A stretch of DNA of 64,000 bases from Pseudomonadota bacterium. Its GTDB lineage: Bacteria; Myxococcota_A; UBA796; UBA9615. Both the position numbers and the translations under genes were made by a program. The DNA is taken from the NCBI GenBank assembly GCA_024229515.1, contig JAAESI010000071.1:99167-163166 (forward strand), given 5' to 3'. Below, in pieces: positions 1-8,922 of the stretch (positions within the stretch are counted from its first letter, which is position 1; each line of letters opens with the position of its first letter). The notes under the pieces are model-generated. The model was given only the letters and a program-made list of their open reading frames with translations. It was not told the origin of the DNA and searched no databases.

Positions 1-107
1 GTCAGCACGCCGTTGGCGTCGGTCCCCATGTAGATGTCGCCCGCGGCCACCCCGGCGGGCAGGCCGAGGAGCAGAATCAGCGGGAACAGGGGAGGGAGTC
101 GCAGCAT
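1..107 (-). CDS. Secreted protein, N-terminal fragment (runs off the window)
   Basis: The first 35 codons of a minus-strand gene that leaves the window at its left edge. The start ATG is at 107. The protein opens with a classic signal peptide (hydrophobic LPPLFPLILLLGLPAGVAA followed by GDIYM). The mature start, DIYMGTDANGVL, resembles the strand at the beginning of DUF4124-type or lytic-transglycosylase-associated modules, which typically read IYKYVDADG. That match is short and the identity is only suggestive. It is divergent from nadB with about 50 bp between the starts, so the two may share a promoter region. Confidence 0.5.
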   Translation of the reverse strand, partial: MLRLPPLFPLILLLGLPAGVAAGDIYMGTDANGVL

Positions 108-158
108 GGGCAGGGCAGGATACCAAGGCGCTCCGCGACGCCGTAGGATGCCGCTTCT

Positions 159-1853
159 GTGAGCGGACAAACGAGCGACTTCCTGGTGATCGGATGCGGG
201 ATCGCGGGCCTCAGTTGCGCCCTGCGAGTTGCCGAGCACGGCACCGTCGTCGTGCTCGCCAAGGGCGACGCGGGGGTCTGCAACACCGCCTGGGCCCAGG
301 GCGGCATCGCCGCGGTGTGGTCCCAGGACGACTCGCTGGACTCCCACGTGGACGACACGGTCGAAGCGGGGGCGTGGCTGGCCGACCCCGATCGGGTCAA
401 GGAGATCCTGAAGGACGGGCACGGCGCCGTCGATCAGCTCATCCAGTGGGGGGTGCGGTTCGACCTGCGCGCCGACGCGGACGAGCACCCCGACTACGAC
501 CTCACCCGCGAGGGCGGCCACAGCAACCGCCGCATCCTCCACTCGGGGGACATCACCGGCACCGAGATCCAGCGCAAGCTGATGCTCGCGGCGCACCGCC
601 ACCCGCAGATCACCGTGCTCGACGGTCACGTCGCGATCGACCTGATCACCGAGCGGAGGGTCGCCCGCCACCTCGCCAAGAGTCGGCTGGGGGTGATGGG
701 GCCGGAAGTCGAGCATCGCTACGGCCCCGGCGGTCCCGAGGGCTGGATGCCGGGCCAGAAGGACCGCTGCGTCGGCGCCTATGTGCTGGACGAGCGGACC
801 GGCAAGGTCGGGGTCTTCGAGGCCCTCGTCACGCTGCTGGCCACTGGCGGCGCGGGCAAGGTCTACCGCTACACCTCCAACCCCGACCTGGCCACCGGCG
901 ACGGCATGGCGATGGCGTACCGGGCGGGTGCGGTGATGGCGAACATGGAGTTCGTGCAGTTCCACCCCACGTGCCTGTACAGCCCCCAGGAGAAGAACTT
1001 CCTCGTGTCCGAGGCGCTGCGAGGGGAGGGGGGCATCCTCCGGCTCCCCGACGGCACCCCGTTCATGGACGGCGTGCATCCCCGAGGCTCCCTCGCTCCT
1101 CGCGACATCGTGGCCCGCGAGATCGACGCCTCGATCAAGCGCGACGGGCTGGAGTACGTGCTCCTGGACATGACCGACGAGGACGCCGACTTCGTCACCG
1201 AGCGGTTCCCCGGGATCCACGCGCGGCTGATGGCGGTCGGTCTCGACATGACCAAGGTGCCGATCCCGGTGGTCCCGGCGGCGCACTACTTCTGCGGCGG
1301 CATCAAGGTGGACCTCCAGGGCCGCACCTTGATCGGCGGCCTGCTCGCGGCGGGCGAAGTCACCAACACGGGGTTGCACGGGGCCAACCGGCTGGCGTCG
1401 AACTCGCTGCTGGAAGGCGCCGTCTTCGGCATGCGCACCGCCGACGCGGCGGTGGAAGAGCACGCCCGCGCGGCGTCGATGGCGCCGGTGGAGATCCCCC
1501 CGTGGGACAGCGGCGGCGCCCGCGACAGCGACGAGATCGTGGTGATCGCCCACACCTGGGACGAGATCCGGCGGCTGATGTGGAACTACGTCGGCATCGT
1601 GCGCACCGATCGTCGGCTGACCCGCGCGCTGGCCCGGATCGAGCTCATCCAGGAGGAGATCCGGGGCTACTACTGGGACTTCATCGTCACCCGCGACCTC
1701 GTCGAGTTGAGGAACCTGGTGACGGTGGCCGAGCTGGTGATCCGGTCGGCCCTGGGACGCCGCGAGAGCCGCGGCCTGCACTACAACCTGGACTGCCCCG
1801 ACACCGACGACGTCAACTGGCGGCGGGATACGCTCCTGCGTCGGGAGTGGTAG
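159..1853 (+). CDS. nadB: L-aspartate oxidase
   Basis: A 564-aa flavoprotein that oxidises L-aspartate to iminoaspartate, the first step of de novo NAD synthesis, in the cytoplasm. An FAD-binding Rossmann motif lies at residues 8-22 (FLVIGCGIAGLSCAL). Succinate dehydrogenase/fumarate reductase family signatures follow: HSGDITGTEIQRK, TGGAGKVYRYTSNP, GDGMAMAYRAGA, EFVQFHPTCLY and LHGANRLASNSLLEG. The C-terminal helical domain is present and the length is normal (about 530-560 aa). The start is GTG at 159; no in-frame ATG lies close upstream. nadA and nadC are not in the window. Its 3' end overlaps the convergent symporter gene by 41 bp. Confidence 0.95.
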   Translation: MSGQTSDFLVIGCGIAGLSCALRVAEHGTVVVLAKGDAGVCNTAWAQGGIAAVWSQDDSLDSHVDDTVEAGAWLADPDRVKEILKDGHGAVDQLIQWGVRFDLRADADEHPDYDLTREGGHSNRRILHSGDITGTEIQRKLMLAAHRHPQITVLDGHVAIDLITERRVARHLAKSRLGVMGPEVEHRYGPGGPEGWMPGQKDRCVGAYVLDERTGKVGVFEALVTLLATGGAGKVYRYTSNPDLATGDGMAMAYRAGAVMANMEFVQFHPTCLYSPQEKNFLVSEALRGEGGILRLPDGTPFMDGVHPRGSLAPRDIVAREIDASIKRDGLEYVLLDMTDEDADFVTERFPGIHARLMAVGLDMTKVPIPVVPAAHYFCGGIKVDLQGRTLIGGLLAAGEVTNTGLHGANRLASNSLLEGAVFGMRTADAAVEEHARAASMAPVEIPPWDSGGARDSDEIVVIAHTWDEIRRLMWNYVGIVRTDRRLTRALARIELIQEEIRGYYWDFIVTRDLVELRNLVTVAELVIRSALGRRESRGLHYNLDCPDTDDVNWRRDTLLRREW

Positions 1854-3291
1854 CCCGAATCTTCCGCGCCGCCGCCACCACCGCTGCGGCCGCGCCTCCA
1901 GCGCCGATGCCGCAGGTCGCGAGGTAGGCGGGGTTGTTGGTCATTGGACCCAGGTCGAAGATCGCGAGCCCCAGGTAGGTCGCGACCGCTGCCCCCGCCG
2001 CGGCCAACGCGGCCGCGCCGTCCATGCGCAGGAACATCCCCCCCAGCAGCGGCACGAACGCTGCGGTGAACAGCAGGTAGACGCCGTACTGGGCGAAGAT
2101 CGCGACCGATCCGGCGGTGGGGTGAGCGAGCTGGTACGCGGCCAGGGCGGCGGTGACGATGCCGATCGCGATGAGGCCCCGGCGGCCGAAGGCGAGGGCC
2201 GCGGTGGGGGAGGCACCGGTGTGACGCCGCCACGCGGGGTGCACGTCCACCGACAGGATCGAGGCGAGCGCCAGGAGGATCCCCTCCAGCGTCGACAACC
2301 CCGCGCAGAGCAGGCCGATGGCGATGCCGATCTGCACCGTGGCGGGGAACTGCAGCGCGATCCACGTGGGCACCACCTGATCGATGGGGGTGGCTGCGGG
2401 CACGACCGCGCGGGCGTAGAGGCCGACCACGAGCACCCCCAGGAACACCGTGCCGGCCACGACCGCGGTGGCCAGGTAGGTGCGGACCTGTCGGTCGTCC
2501 TTGAGGAACAGCGCCTTGCTCACGATGTGCGGCTGGCAGACCAGAGCGCCGCCGACGACGAAGTTGCAGACGAACACCTCGAACAGGTTGCGGAACCACG
2601 GCGAGCCCGGGTTCGTGATCCCCATCAGCGCGGGGTTCGCCGCGACGAGGGTCTCCTTGAGAGAGCCGTCGAAGATCGAGGGCAGCCCGGCGGCGATGAG
2701 CAGCACCGCGACCCCGAGCATGACGAGGGCCTGGATGGCGCCGGTCCAGGCGTGGCCGTTGGCGCCTCCGAGGGCGACCGTCGCCACCGCCAGCGCCGTC
2801 AGGGCGGCCGCTACCGCCACCGCGGGCACGCCCAGCAGTCCGCTCAACACCAGCGCCAGCGCGACCACGATCAGCACCGCGTACGCCACCAGCCCCAGGG
2901 ACAACGCGGCGAAGCCGCCGCGCAGGGCGGGCGAGCCGAATCGCGCCCCCAGCCACTGCGGGAGGGTGAGGGCCGCGACCGAGGCGCCGACCCGCCGGAA
3001 GCGCCCCGTGAAGACGATCAGCCCCAGGGTGATGCCCAGCCCGGCGGCGGCGCCGTAGCCCAGCAGCGCGCTCAGTCCGAAGTGGAAGACGAGCCCCGGG
3101 TTGATGACGAAAGTCGCCACCGACGTCAGCTGCGCGGTCAGCGCGAGCCCCACCAGGGCGGCGGGGAGGTCGCGGCTTCCCACGGCGTACGAGTCGAGGT
3201 CATCGGTGCGGCGGGAGGCCCGCCACGCCAGCGCTCCGGCGATGGCGGCGTAGAGCAGGACGGCGGACCAGGCGAGCGCAGACGTCATCAT
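1813..3291 (-). CDS. Sodium:solute symporter family (SSS/PutP-like) transporter
   Basis: A polytopic inner-membrane protein of about 492 aa with roughly 13 predicted hydrophobic segments. The N-terminus has the family layout: a first helix, then a polar stretch DLDSYAVGSRDLPAALVG resembling the Y..G.R.lp motif of SSS carriers. Later segments such as GNLFEV..NFVVGG and IGIAIGLLCAGLSTLEG also fit this family. The substrate cannot be told from sequence. An upstream ATG at 3327 is in frame, but it would translate through a perfect palindrome, so I prefer the ATG pair at 3291/3288. The gene ends inside the 3' end of convergent nadB. The operator-like dyads just upstream suggest regulated expression. 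Confidence 0.8.
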   Translation of the reverse strand: MMTSALAWSAVLLYAAIAGALAWRASRRTDDLDSYAVGSRDLPAALVGLALTAQLTSVATFVINPGLVFHFGLSALLGYGAAAGLGITLGLIVFTGRFRRVGASVAALTLPQWLGARFGSPALRGGFAALSLGLVAYAVLIVVALALVLSGLLGVPAVAVAAALTALAVATVALGGANGHAWTGAIQALVMLGVAVLLIAAGLPSIFDGSLKETLVAANPALMGITNPGSPWFRNLFEVFVCNFVVGGALVCQPHIVSKALFLKDDRQVRTYLATAVVAGTVFLGVLVVGLYARAVVPAATPIDQVVPTWIALQFPATVQIGIAIGLLCAGLSTLEGILLALASILSVDVHPAWRRHTGASPTAALAFGRRGLIAIGIVTAALAAYQLAHPTAGSVAIFAQYGVYLLFTAAFVPLLGGMFLRMDGAAALAAAGAAVATYLGLAIFDLGPMTNNPAYLATCGIGAGGAAAAVVAAARKIRATTPDAGAYPAAS

Positions 3292-3304
3292 GCGGGGGAG
3301 CATG

Positions 3305-3351
3305 ATGTGCAATTGCACATAGGTCAAGCGCTATTGTTGCAGCGCAACAAT
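3305..3351 (-). promoter_or_regulatory. Tandem dyads (operator-like) upstream of the symporter
   Basis: Two inverted repeats sit between the lipoprotein stop and the symporter start. Positions 3305-3320 are a perfect 16-bp palindrome, ATGTGCAATTGCACAT. Positions 3333-3351 have 8-bp arms, ATTGTTGC and GCAACAAT, around 3 nt. On the minus strand a TTGACC box (3327-3322) immediately precedes the 16-bp palindrome, so the palindrome would occupy the -35/-10 spacer as repressor operators often do. The -10 (CATGCT) is poor. No regulator gene is adjacent. Confidence 0.5.
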
Positions 3352-3995
3352 CAGGGGCCGTGCAGGTCCCAGATGAGCTCGCCGCGATGCACCACGCCGG
3401 CCACCTGCAGCTTCACCTCGGCCGTCTGGCCGGTGATGAGGGGGAGGCCGTCCTGCCCCAGGGTGGGGAACTTGGCGATGAACACCCGGTCGTGGGCGGT
3501 GATGTACGGGTACAGCGACAGCAGCTCGGTGGTGGGCCGACGGATGCGCTGGAGGATGAGCGGGTCGACCGTGCGGCCACCGTCGCCGACGAGGCGGACC
3601 TTCCAGGGCGGATCCTTGCCCACGAAGTCGCCCCGACGGGTGTCGTCGGCCCACGCCGCGACGACGATCTCGTGGTAGCGGGAGGCGTCCTCGAGCTCCT
3701 TCTGCAGCAGCAGGGCGTAGTCGTCCTGGGGGAGGATGTAGCGCCGCGCGTACTCGTGGCTCCAGGCCCGCCGGAACGGCGCCGCCTTGAACGTCGCCTT
3801 CATCAAGAGGCTGGTTTCCCACTTGTTGTACAGCCGGAGCTCGCGGGTCCAGCGCCGCACCGCCCGCTTGTAGGCGCGGGGACCGCCTTCGTCGGCGTAC
3901 TGCTCGTAGCCGGTGTACTTGAGCTGGCCGCGGCCCTGGCCGCATCCGGTCGCGAAGATCGCCAGGGCGGTCAGAGCGATGGCGGCGAGTCGCAT
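3351..3995 (-). CDS. Putative lipoprotein of unknown function
   Basis: A 214-aa protein with a lipoprotein signal peptide: MRLAAIALTALAIFATGC has a lipobox ending at Cys18. The mature part is basic and aromatic-rich, without transmembrane segments, low-complexity tracts or a family I can name. It contains strand-like stretches (WKVRLVGDGG, VFIAKFPTL, EVKLQVAGVVHRGELIWDL) that suggest a beta-rich C-terminal half. An in-frame ATG further upstream (4127) would place coding sequence across the bactofilin 3' end and is rejected in favour of the signal-peptide start at 3995. The bactofilin stop is 10 bp upstream, so the two are probably co-transcribed. Confidence 0.75.
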   Translation of the reverse strand: MRLAAIALTALAIFATGCGQGRGQLKYTGYEQYADEGGPRAYKRAVRRWTRELRLYNKWETSLLMKATFKAAPFRRAWSHEYARRYILPQDDYALLLQKELEDASRYHEIVVAAWADDTRRGDFVGKDPPWKVRLVGDGGRTVDPLILQRIRRPTTELLSLYPYITAHDRVFIAKFPTLGQDGLPLITGQTAEVKLQVAGVVHRGELIWDLHGP

Positions 3996-4005
3996 CGGGG
4001 CGACT

Positions 4006-5001
4006 CTACCCGTGGCGGAGTTCTTCGTCGTCGTCGAGGAACCACTCGTCCGTGAGATCGGAGCGGTCTTTGACCCGATCGCCCTTGCTCGGCCGCTTCG
4101 GGGTCGGCGGCGCAGCTTTGTGTACATGCGGGGGATGAACCACCGGCAGCAGCGGGCGCGGCGGGGTCGGCCGGCGGACCTTGCCGGTGCCGGGGCGGTG
4201 GCCTCCGGCCCGCACCACCGGGGGGTAGTCGGTACGGGAGGACTGCTCCGCGCGCGGCGGATGGGGCGGATGCACGGCGGAGTCGCGCATCGAGACCCGC
4301 TGCATCTCGTTGGTCGGCTCGCTCTCCTGGCTGGTGTCTCGCCGCGTCACCAGTCGCTTGGGCCGGCGGGCCGCGCGTCGCTCATCCGCGCTGCCGCCGG
4401 GCCGGCTGGACGAGGCTTGGGTCGGGGTGCGCTCGCGCACGGGCACGCTGAGGATGGGGCGGGCGATGGGGCCCGTGGGGCGGTCGTCCTCAGCGAGGCT
4501 GGAGGCACCGCGTTCGCTGCGGAGCGTGTGCTCCTCGCGCAGAGTGATGACCGGCTGGCTCTGAGACGGGGCCGCGACCAGCCGGCGCGGAGTGGGGGCT
4601 GTGCCGAGGACCGGGGTGACGGCCTCGGGGGTCGTCGACCTGCGCACCGAACGGATCGGATCGACGGTGTCGCCGGCGGTGGTGTCGATCTCGACGTCGA
4701 CGCGACCCTTGAAGGTCCCGCCGTCCTCCACCGCGAGCAGCCCCTGGACATCGCCGATGAGGGTGCCCTGCGAGCCGATCACCACCTGCTGGGTGGCGCG
4801 GACGCGCCCTTGGAGGCGGCCGTCGATGCGGACCCGGGCGGCGACTACGTCGGCCTTGGCGACGCCACCGGGACCGACCACGACCTGTCCCCCGACATGC
4901 AAGTGTCCGTCGAAGCGCCCGAGAATGAGCACGTCTCCGTTTCCCGCGAGGTCGCCCGTCAGGCGAATCCCTGCCGAGATCACAGTCTTCGCTCCAGCCA
5001 T
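4006..5001 (-). CDS. Bactofilin (DUF583 polymer-forming cytoskeletal protein)
   Basis: A 331-aa protein. Residues 1-115 form a bactofilin beta-helix: short regularly spaced Gly/Val turns such as GNGDVLILGRFDGHLHVG, GQVVVGPGGVAKADVVAA and VRIDGRLQGRVRATQQVVI. Bactofilins polymerise without nucleotide into cytoskeletal filaments that scaffold envelope and cell-shape proteins. The remaining 215 residues are Pro/Arg-rich, charged and probably disordered. This tail is longer than in typical 120-190-aa bactofilins and ends in an acidic patch (WFLDDDEEL). The start at 5001 (MAGAKTVISAG) is set by the conserved start of the fold. It leads a two-gene unit with the downstream lipoprotein. Confidence 0.85.
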   Translation of the reverse strand: MAGAKTVISAGIRLTGDLAGNGDVLILGRFDGHLHVGGQVVVGPGGVAKADVVAARVRIDGRLQGRVRATQQVVIGSQGTLIGDVQGLLAVEDGGTFKGRVDVEIDTTAGDTVDPIRSVRRSTTPEAVTPVLGTAPTPRRLVAAPSQSQPVITLREEHTLRSERGASSLAEDDRPTGPIARPILSVPVRERTPTQASSSRPGGSADERRAARRPKRLVTRRDTSQESEPTNEMQRVSMRDSAVHPPHPPRAEQSSRTDYPPVVRAGGHRPGTGKVRRPTPPRPLLPVVHPPHVHKAAPPTPKRPSKGDRVKDRSDLTDEWFLDDDEELRHG

Positions 5002-5068
5002 GCCGGCATTCTGCCCCCAGTGCCGGGCGCCACCAAGCCCGATCGCCGGACTCGGTAGACTTCTCCGA

Positions 5069-6538
5069 ATGCAGCCCGAAGATCGCCGCACGTCCGCGCT
5101 GTTGGGCCTGCTCTCGATGCTCCCGTTCGTCGCGGTGCTCGCGGCGGGCTACGTGTGGGACGACCACGTCGTCATCGAGGCCAATCCGTTCCTCACGATC
5201 GACCAACTGGGCGGCTTCTGGTTCGAGGGGGAGGCCTCCTCTACGGGCATCGGACGCGGCTCCCGCTACAACCCGCTGGGGTGGAGCCTGTACCTCGCCG
5301 AGAGCGTGGTGGGAGGCGGCGCTCCGCCAGCGTGGCTTCCGCACCTGACGTCGCTGGCGATGCATGGGCTGGGGGCCGGCCTGTTGGCGGCGTTGCTGCT
5401 CGTCCTCGCCCGAGCCGGCGGCGCCCGAGATCCCCGGCTGTTCGCCATCGTGGGAACGGCCTGGTTCGCGTGGGCCCCGGTCCAGGCCGAGGTGGTCTGC
5501 TTCGTTTCAGCCCGCTTCGACTCGCTCGCGTGGGTGCTGCTGGCGGGCGGGGCGCTGCTCGCGGCCACGGCGGTGCAGCCCAGGTGGCAGCTGCTGGGGG
5601 GGCTGATCGCGGCCACCTCGATGCTGAGCAAGGAGGCGACCCTCACCGGGCTCGTGCTGCTGCCGTTGATCGTGATCGGCCTGAAGGATCTCGGCTCCCT
5701 CAAGACCCCGCGGGCCTGGGGGCCGCTGGCGGCGGGGGCGTGGGGCGGGGCGCTGGCGGTGATGGTCGTCCGCCGCCTCCTCGGGATCGGCATGCCGGGG
5801 GGACTGGCGGAGGCCGGGGTCGAGCCGATCCTGGCCACCTTCGCCGGCTTGATGCGGGTCGCGGTGCTCCAGGAGCATCTGTCGCTGATGCGGCCGATCG
5901 CCACCGAGATCGGCGTGCTCGATGCCGTGATTCTGGCCGCGATGATCGCGACCGGCCTCTGGGGACTCCTCAAGGCGTCGTCCTTCGAGGGCCGCGCCGC
6001 GGCCGCAGGAGCGCTCTGGATGGCCGCGCTGCTGGCGCCCCACGCTGTCGCTGCGGTCGGTTTCGAGCTGATGCCCGACCGCTACACCTACCTGGCGGCC
6101 CCCGGGCTGGCGATGGTCGTGGCCGCGGGCGCGACTGCGCTCCCGGTGCGCGGGCTGGTCCCCGCGCTGGTCCTCGTGGCGGTCCTGTTCGGGGCCCGGG
6201 ACATCGCCCAGGTCGGCCGTTGGAGCGACGACGTGTCCCTGTTCTCGTGGGAGGTGATGCAGTTCCCGGAGGCGCCGCAGACCCACTACCACCTGGGCAT
6301 GCTGCTAGCTGAGCACGGGCACCTGGACGCGGCGGAGGCGTCGCTGGTGGAGGCTGCGCGGACCGGCCCCTACCTGCCTCAGACCTGGGGCGAGCTGGCG
6401 GAGCTGCGGGCCAACCGCGGAAACGTGGACGGCGCCCTCGCGGCGCTCGACGAGGGGCTGCGGCATCTCCCCGGGAACGCGGCCCTGATCGGGCTTCGCG
6501 CCAGCGTCACTCAGCTGAAGGAGCCGCCAGCCCCATGA
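5069..6538 (+). CDS. Polytopic membrane protein with C-terminal TPRs (GT-C/TMTC-like)
   Basis: A 489-aa protein with about ten hydrophobic segments, then a soluble tail (residues ~395-485) with TPR-type helix pairs (THYHLGMLLAEHGHLDAAEA, NVDGALAALDEGLRHLPGN). Features shared with GT-C glycosyltransferases of the PMT/TMTC type are an early acidic loop (YVWDDHVVIEANPF), the stretch VSARFDSLAWVLLAGGALL and LSKEATLTGLVLLP. Such proteins transfer sugars from polyprenyl carriers on the periplasmic side; donor and acceptor are unknown here. The start ATG at 5069 is 67 bp from the divergent bactofilin start. The 3' end overlaps the convergent membrane protein by 32 bp. Confidence 0.7.
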   Translation: MQPEDRRTSALLGLLSMLPFVAVLAAGYVWDDHVVIEANPFLTIDQLGGFWFEGEASSTGIGRGSRYNPLGWSLYLAESVVGGGAPPAWLPHLTSLAMHGLGAGLLAALLLVLARAGGARDPRLFAIVGTAWFAWAPVQAEVVCFVSARFDSLAWVLLAGGALLAATAVQPRWQLLGGLIAATSMLSKEATLTGLVLLPLIVIGLKDLGSLKTPRAWGPLAAGAWGGALAVMVVRRLLGIGMPGGLAEAGVEPILATFAGLMRVAVLQEHLSLMRPIATEIGVLDAVILAAMIATGLWGLLKASSFEGRAAAAGALWMAALLAPHAVAAVGFELMPDRYTYLAAPGLAMVVAAGATALPVRGLVPALVLVAVLFGARDIAQVGRWSDDVSLFSWEVMQFPEAPQTHYHLGMLLAEHGHLDAAEASLVEAARTGPYLPQTWGELAELRANRGNVDGALAALDEGLRHLPGNAALIGLRASVTQLKEPPAP

Positions 6539-8051
6539 GGAGGTCGCGCAGGTCTTTGTCCGCCTCCTTGCCCCAGATCTCGGGGGGGAGCGTGATGTCG
6601 GCGCGCCGGAAGACCACCCAGTAGCGCCCCCGGGGCAGGCCCAGGTCGAGGGTCGAGTGGTAGCGGTAGCCCCCGTGGGTCAGCATCGATCGCACGATGC
6701 CGTGCTCGGTGGTGCCGAAGCGGGGGTCTCCCCGGAGGGGATCGACGATCGGATCTTCGCTGCGGGCGAGCACGAGCCCGGGGTTCCGCTCCCGGAAGTA
6801 GGCCTCGTCCCAGGCCTTGTCGCCGTGCTTGCCCTCCAGCAGGGCGATGTGGCGGTCCGTGAGGCCGACCAGATCCAGGATGGCGCCGTCGAAGAAGTAG
6901 CCGAACCGCCCGATGTCGGCCATCGCGACGAGCTCGATGCCATCGGTCTGGTTGGCCGCTTCGGCGAGCATGGAGGCTTCCCACGGCACCTGTTTGGTGT
7001 GGTCCCAGCCGGTGCCGAACGCGACCCCCGCGGCGAGCACCCAGGCGGCCGCGAGGGCCCCCGTCAGGCGGACCTTGTCGGACAGGCCGGCGCCCACGCC
7101 GCAGAGCACGGCCCCGCCCACGGCGGGCACTACGAGCCGTCGCAGACCGGGCATCCAGTCCCCGCCGGACCACGTCGTGCCCGCGATCATTACCAGCAGC
7201 ACGGTGGCGGCGGCGCGTGTCCAGGGCAGCTTGCGAAGCGCCGGTCCGGCGGCGCCCAGACCCACGAAGCCGGTGGCGTAGACCAGCCCCGCGGCGACGT
7301 AGTCCACGCCTTCGGACAGTACCCCGGGCTTGGCGTGGAAGGTGTTCGGTACCAGCTCGCCGTAGTACGCCAGCCGGAACCCCTCCATCCCCGCGCAGAT
7401 CAACCCGAACGGCACCGCGACGAGGATCGCGGTGCGGAGCCGCGAAGCCATCGCGGCGATCACGAGCCCCCCCAACAAGACCCCCTCGGGCCGAGTCATC
7501 GCCAACAGACCGAGCAGGACCCCCAGGCCAACCGCAGCGCCGCTGAACCCCGTCTCCGGGGAATGCCAAACATGGTCTGCCCGCTCCGCGGCCAGGATGA
7601 AGAGGAGCCCCCAGAGGGGGGTCTCGAGACCACTCATGGCGAAGTACGCCAGGTTCCCCATCGCCGCGACGATCCCGCCCGCTACGGCTCCCGCGAGCAC
7701 GGCGTTGCCCCCGGCTCGGCCCGCGATCCGGGCCGCCAGCAGCACCACCACCACGATCGTCGCGAGGTGGCAGGCCCCGCCCACGATTCGAGCCCCGCCC
7801 AACGGGTCGGCTTCGGGCGCGAGGGCGATCCAGATCGCCGACAGCAGCGTCCACAGGAGGTTGGTCATGCCCTCGACCGGCGGCGCGCCGACCTCGTAGG
7901 TCAGCTCGCCGAACACCACCAGGTTGCGGGCGTAGCGGAACGAGACCCAGGCGTCGTCGATCGCCCACGTCGGATGGGCGAATCGCAGGAGGGAAGCCGC
8001 GCCGATCAGCGCGCAGATCAGCGCGGCTGCTCGGACGGAGCGGTCGTTCAA
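6507..8051 (-). CDS. GT-C-type membrane glycosyltransferase-like protein
   Basis: A 514-aa multi-spanning protein. Motifs match the arabinofuranosyltransferase-like GT-C family: an acidic DDAWVSFRYARN loop after the first helix, PVEGMTNLLWTLL, AMTRPEGVLL, and YYGELVPNTFHAK. The C-terminal ~140 residues are soluble and probably periplasmic. The likely start is TTG at 8051, overlapping the TGA of the upstream hydrolase gene (TTGA), which implies translational coupling. A longer reading frame from an ATG at 8144 has only Arg-rich sequence at its N-terminus and is not preferred. It is the last gene of the TRAP-hydrolase operon, though its function may be unrelated. Confidence 0.72.
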   Translation of the reverse strand: MNDRSVRAAALICALIGAASLLRFAHPTWAIDDAWVSFRYARNLVVFGELTYEVGAPPVEGMTNLLWTLLSAIWIALAPEADPLGGARIVGGACHLATIVVVVLLAARIAGRAGGNAVLAGAVAGGIVAAMGNLAYFAMSGLETPLWGLLFILAAERADHVWHSPETGFSGAAVGLGVLLGLLAMTRPEGVLLGGLVIAAMASRLRTAILVAVPFGLICAGMEGFRLAYYGELVPNTFHAKPGVLSEGVDYVAAGLVYATGFVGLGAAGPALRKLPWTRAAATVLLVMIAGTTWSGGDWMPGLRRLVVPAVGGAVLCGVGAGLSDKVRLTGALAAAWVLAAGVAFGTGWDHTKQVPWEASMLAEAANQTDGIELVAMADIGRFGYFFDGAILDLVGLTDRHIALLEGKHGDKAWDEAYFRERNPGLVLARSEDPIVDPLRGDPRFGTTEHGIVRSMLTHGGYRYHSTLDLGLPRGRYWVVFRRADITLPPEIWGKEADKDLRDLLMGLAAPSAE

Positions 8052-8920
8052 GCTTCGGCGGCCTCGTCGTACCGAACGGTCTCGGCCTGCTGGGTCACGT
8101 TGCCCAGCCACGCGGTCACGGCCTGCTCGAGTTCTTCCCGGCACAGGTCGTTGTGAGGCTCGTGGAAGGCACCCTCGAACTTGACCACGTCAGCGTTCGG
8201 CGCGTCCGCGGCGAAGGCGAGCGACTTGGTGTGGTCGCAGATCGCGTCCTTGGTGCTCAGCAGCCAGAGGCTCGGACCGGGGAAGTCCTTGCCCCGCCCC
8301 TTGCAGGCCTCCTGCGCCGCCTCGAAAGACGTGAACCAGCGCGTGCTGATCAGCCGGTGCACCAGCGGGTCGTTCTTGTACTTCTCGACCTCTTCGGGGT
8401 CGCGGCTGATCTGCTCGACCTTGAGCTCGTTGTCCAGCCGGAGCCGCGGCAGCAGCTTCGCCAGCAGGCGGCCGGCCGCGACCTTGAGCCTCGGCGGGTC
8501 GAAGGCAACGCCCAGGCTCGGGTTGCTGATGATCAGCCCCGCCGCGCCCGTCGAGGCGATCAGGTTCCCCAGGACCGTGATGATGCCGCCCATCGAGTGG
8601 CCGTACTGGTACACGGGCAGGTCCCCGTGCTTGGCCTTGGCGTCGGCCATCACCGCGGCGACGTCCTGGGCGAACTGCTCGAACCCCTCGGTGTGCCCGC
8701 GGAGCCCTCCGCTGCGTCCGTGCCCGCGGTGATCCGCCGCCACCGCGACGAAACCCTCGGCGGTCACGACTCCGGCCATGCGCTCGTAGCGCCCGCCGTG
8801 CTCGCCGAGCCCGTGGTTGAACTGCACGATGCCCTTGAGGGTGGTCCCCTCGGGCGGCATCCAGGTGCGCACGAACAGCGAAATGCCGTCGACCGGCGAG
8901 GTGATCTCGTGGGTTTCCAT
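8048..8920 (-). CDS. Alpha/beta hydrolase, monoacylglycerol-lipase-like (Hydrolase_4/S33)
   Basis: A 290-aa cytoplasmic serine hydrolase. Visible elements are the oxyanion-side motif FNHGLGEHGGRYERMA, ADHRGHGRSGG, the nucleophile elbow GHSMGG, the acid in STKDAICDH, and the catalytic His in EGAFHEPHND. This arrangement is characteristic of bacterial and eukaryotic monoglyceride lipases, which cleave fatty acyl esters. No signal peptide is present. It starts 2 bp after the TRAP permease stop, so it belongs to that operon, and it overlaps the next gene. The position suggests it processes a hydrophobic ester taken up by the TRAP system; that link is inference. Confidence 0.85.
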   Translation of the reverse strand: METHEITSPVDGISLFVRTWMPPEGTTLKGIVQFNHGLGEHGGRYERMAGVVTAEGFVAVAADHRGHGRSGGLRGHTEGFEQFAQDVAAVMADAKAKHGDLPVYQYGHSMGGIITVLGNLIASTGAAGLIISNPSLGVAFDPPRLKVAAGRLLAKLLPRLRLDNELKVEQISRDPEEVEKYKNDPLVHRLISTRWFTSFEAAQEACKGRGKDFPGPSLWLLSTKDAICDHTKSLAFAADAPNADVVKFEGAFHEPHNDLCREELEQAVTAWLGNVTQQAETVRYDEAAEA

Positions 8921-8922
8921 GG

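Noticed and set aside
2122..3678. A 518-codon plus-strand frame opposite the symporter gene
   Set aside because: It is Arg/Asp/Gln/Gly shadow sequence; the opposite strand gives regular hydrophobic helices.
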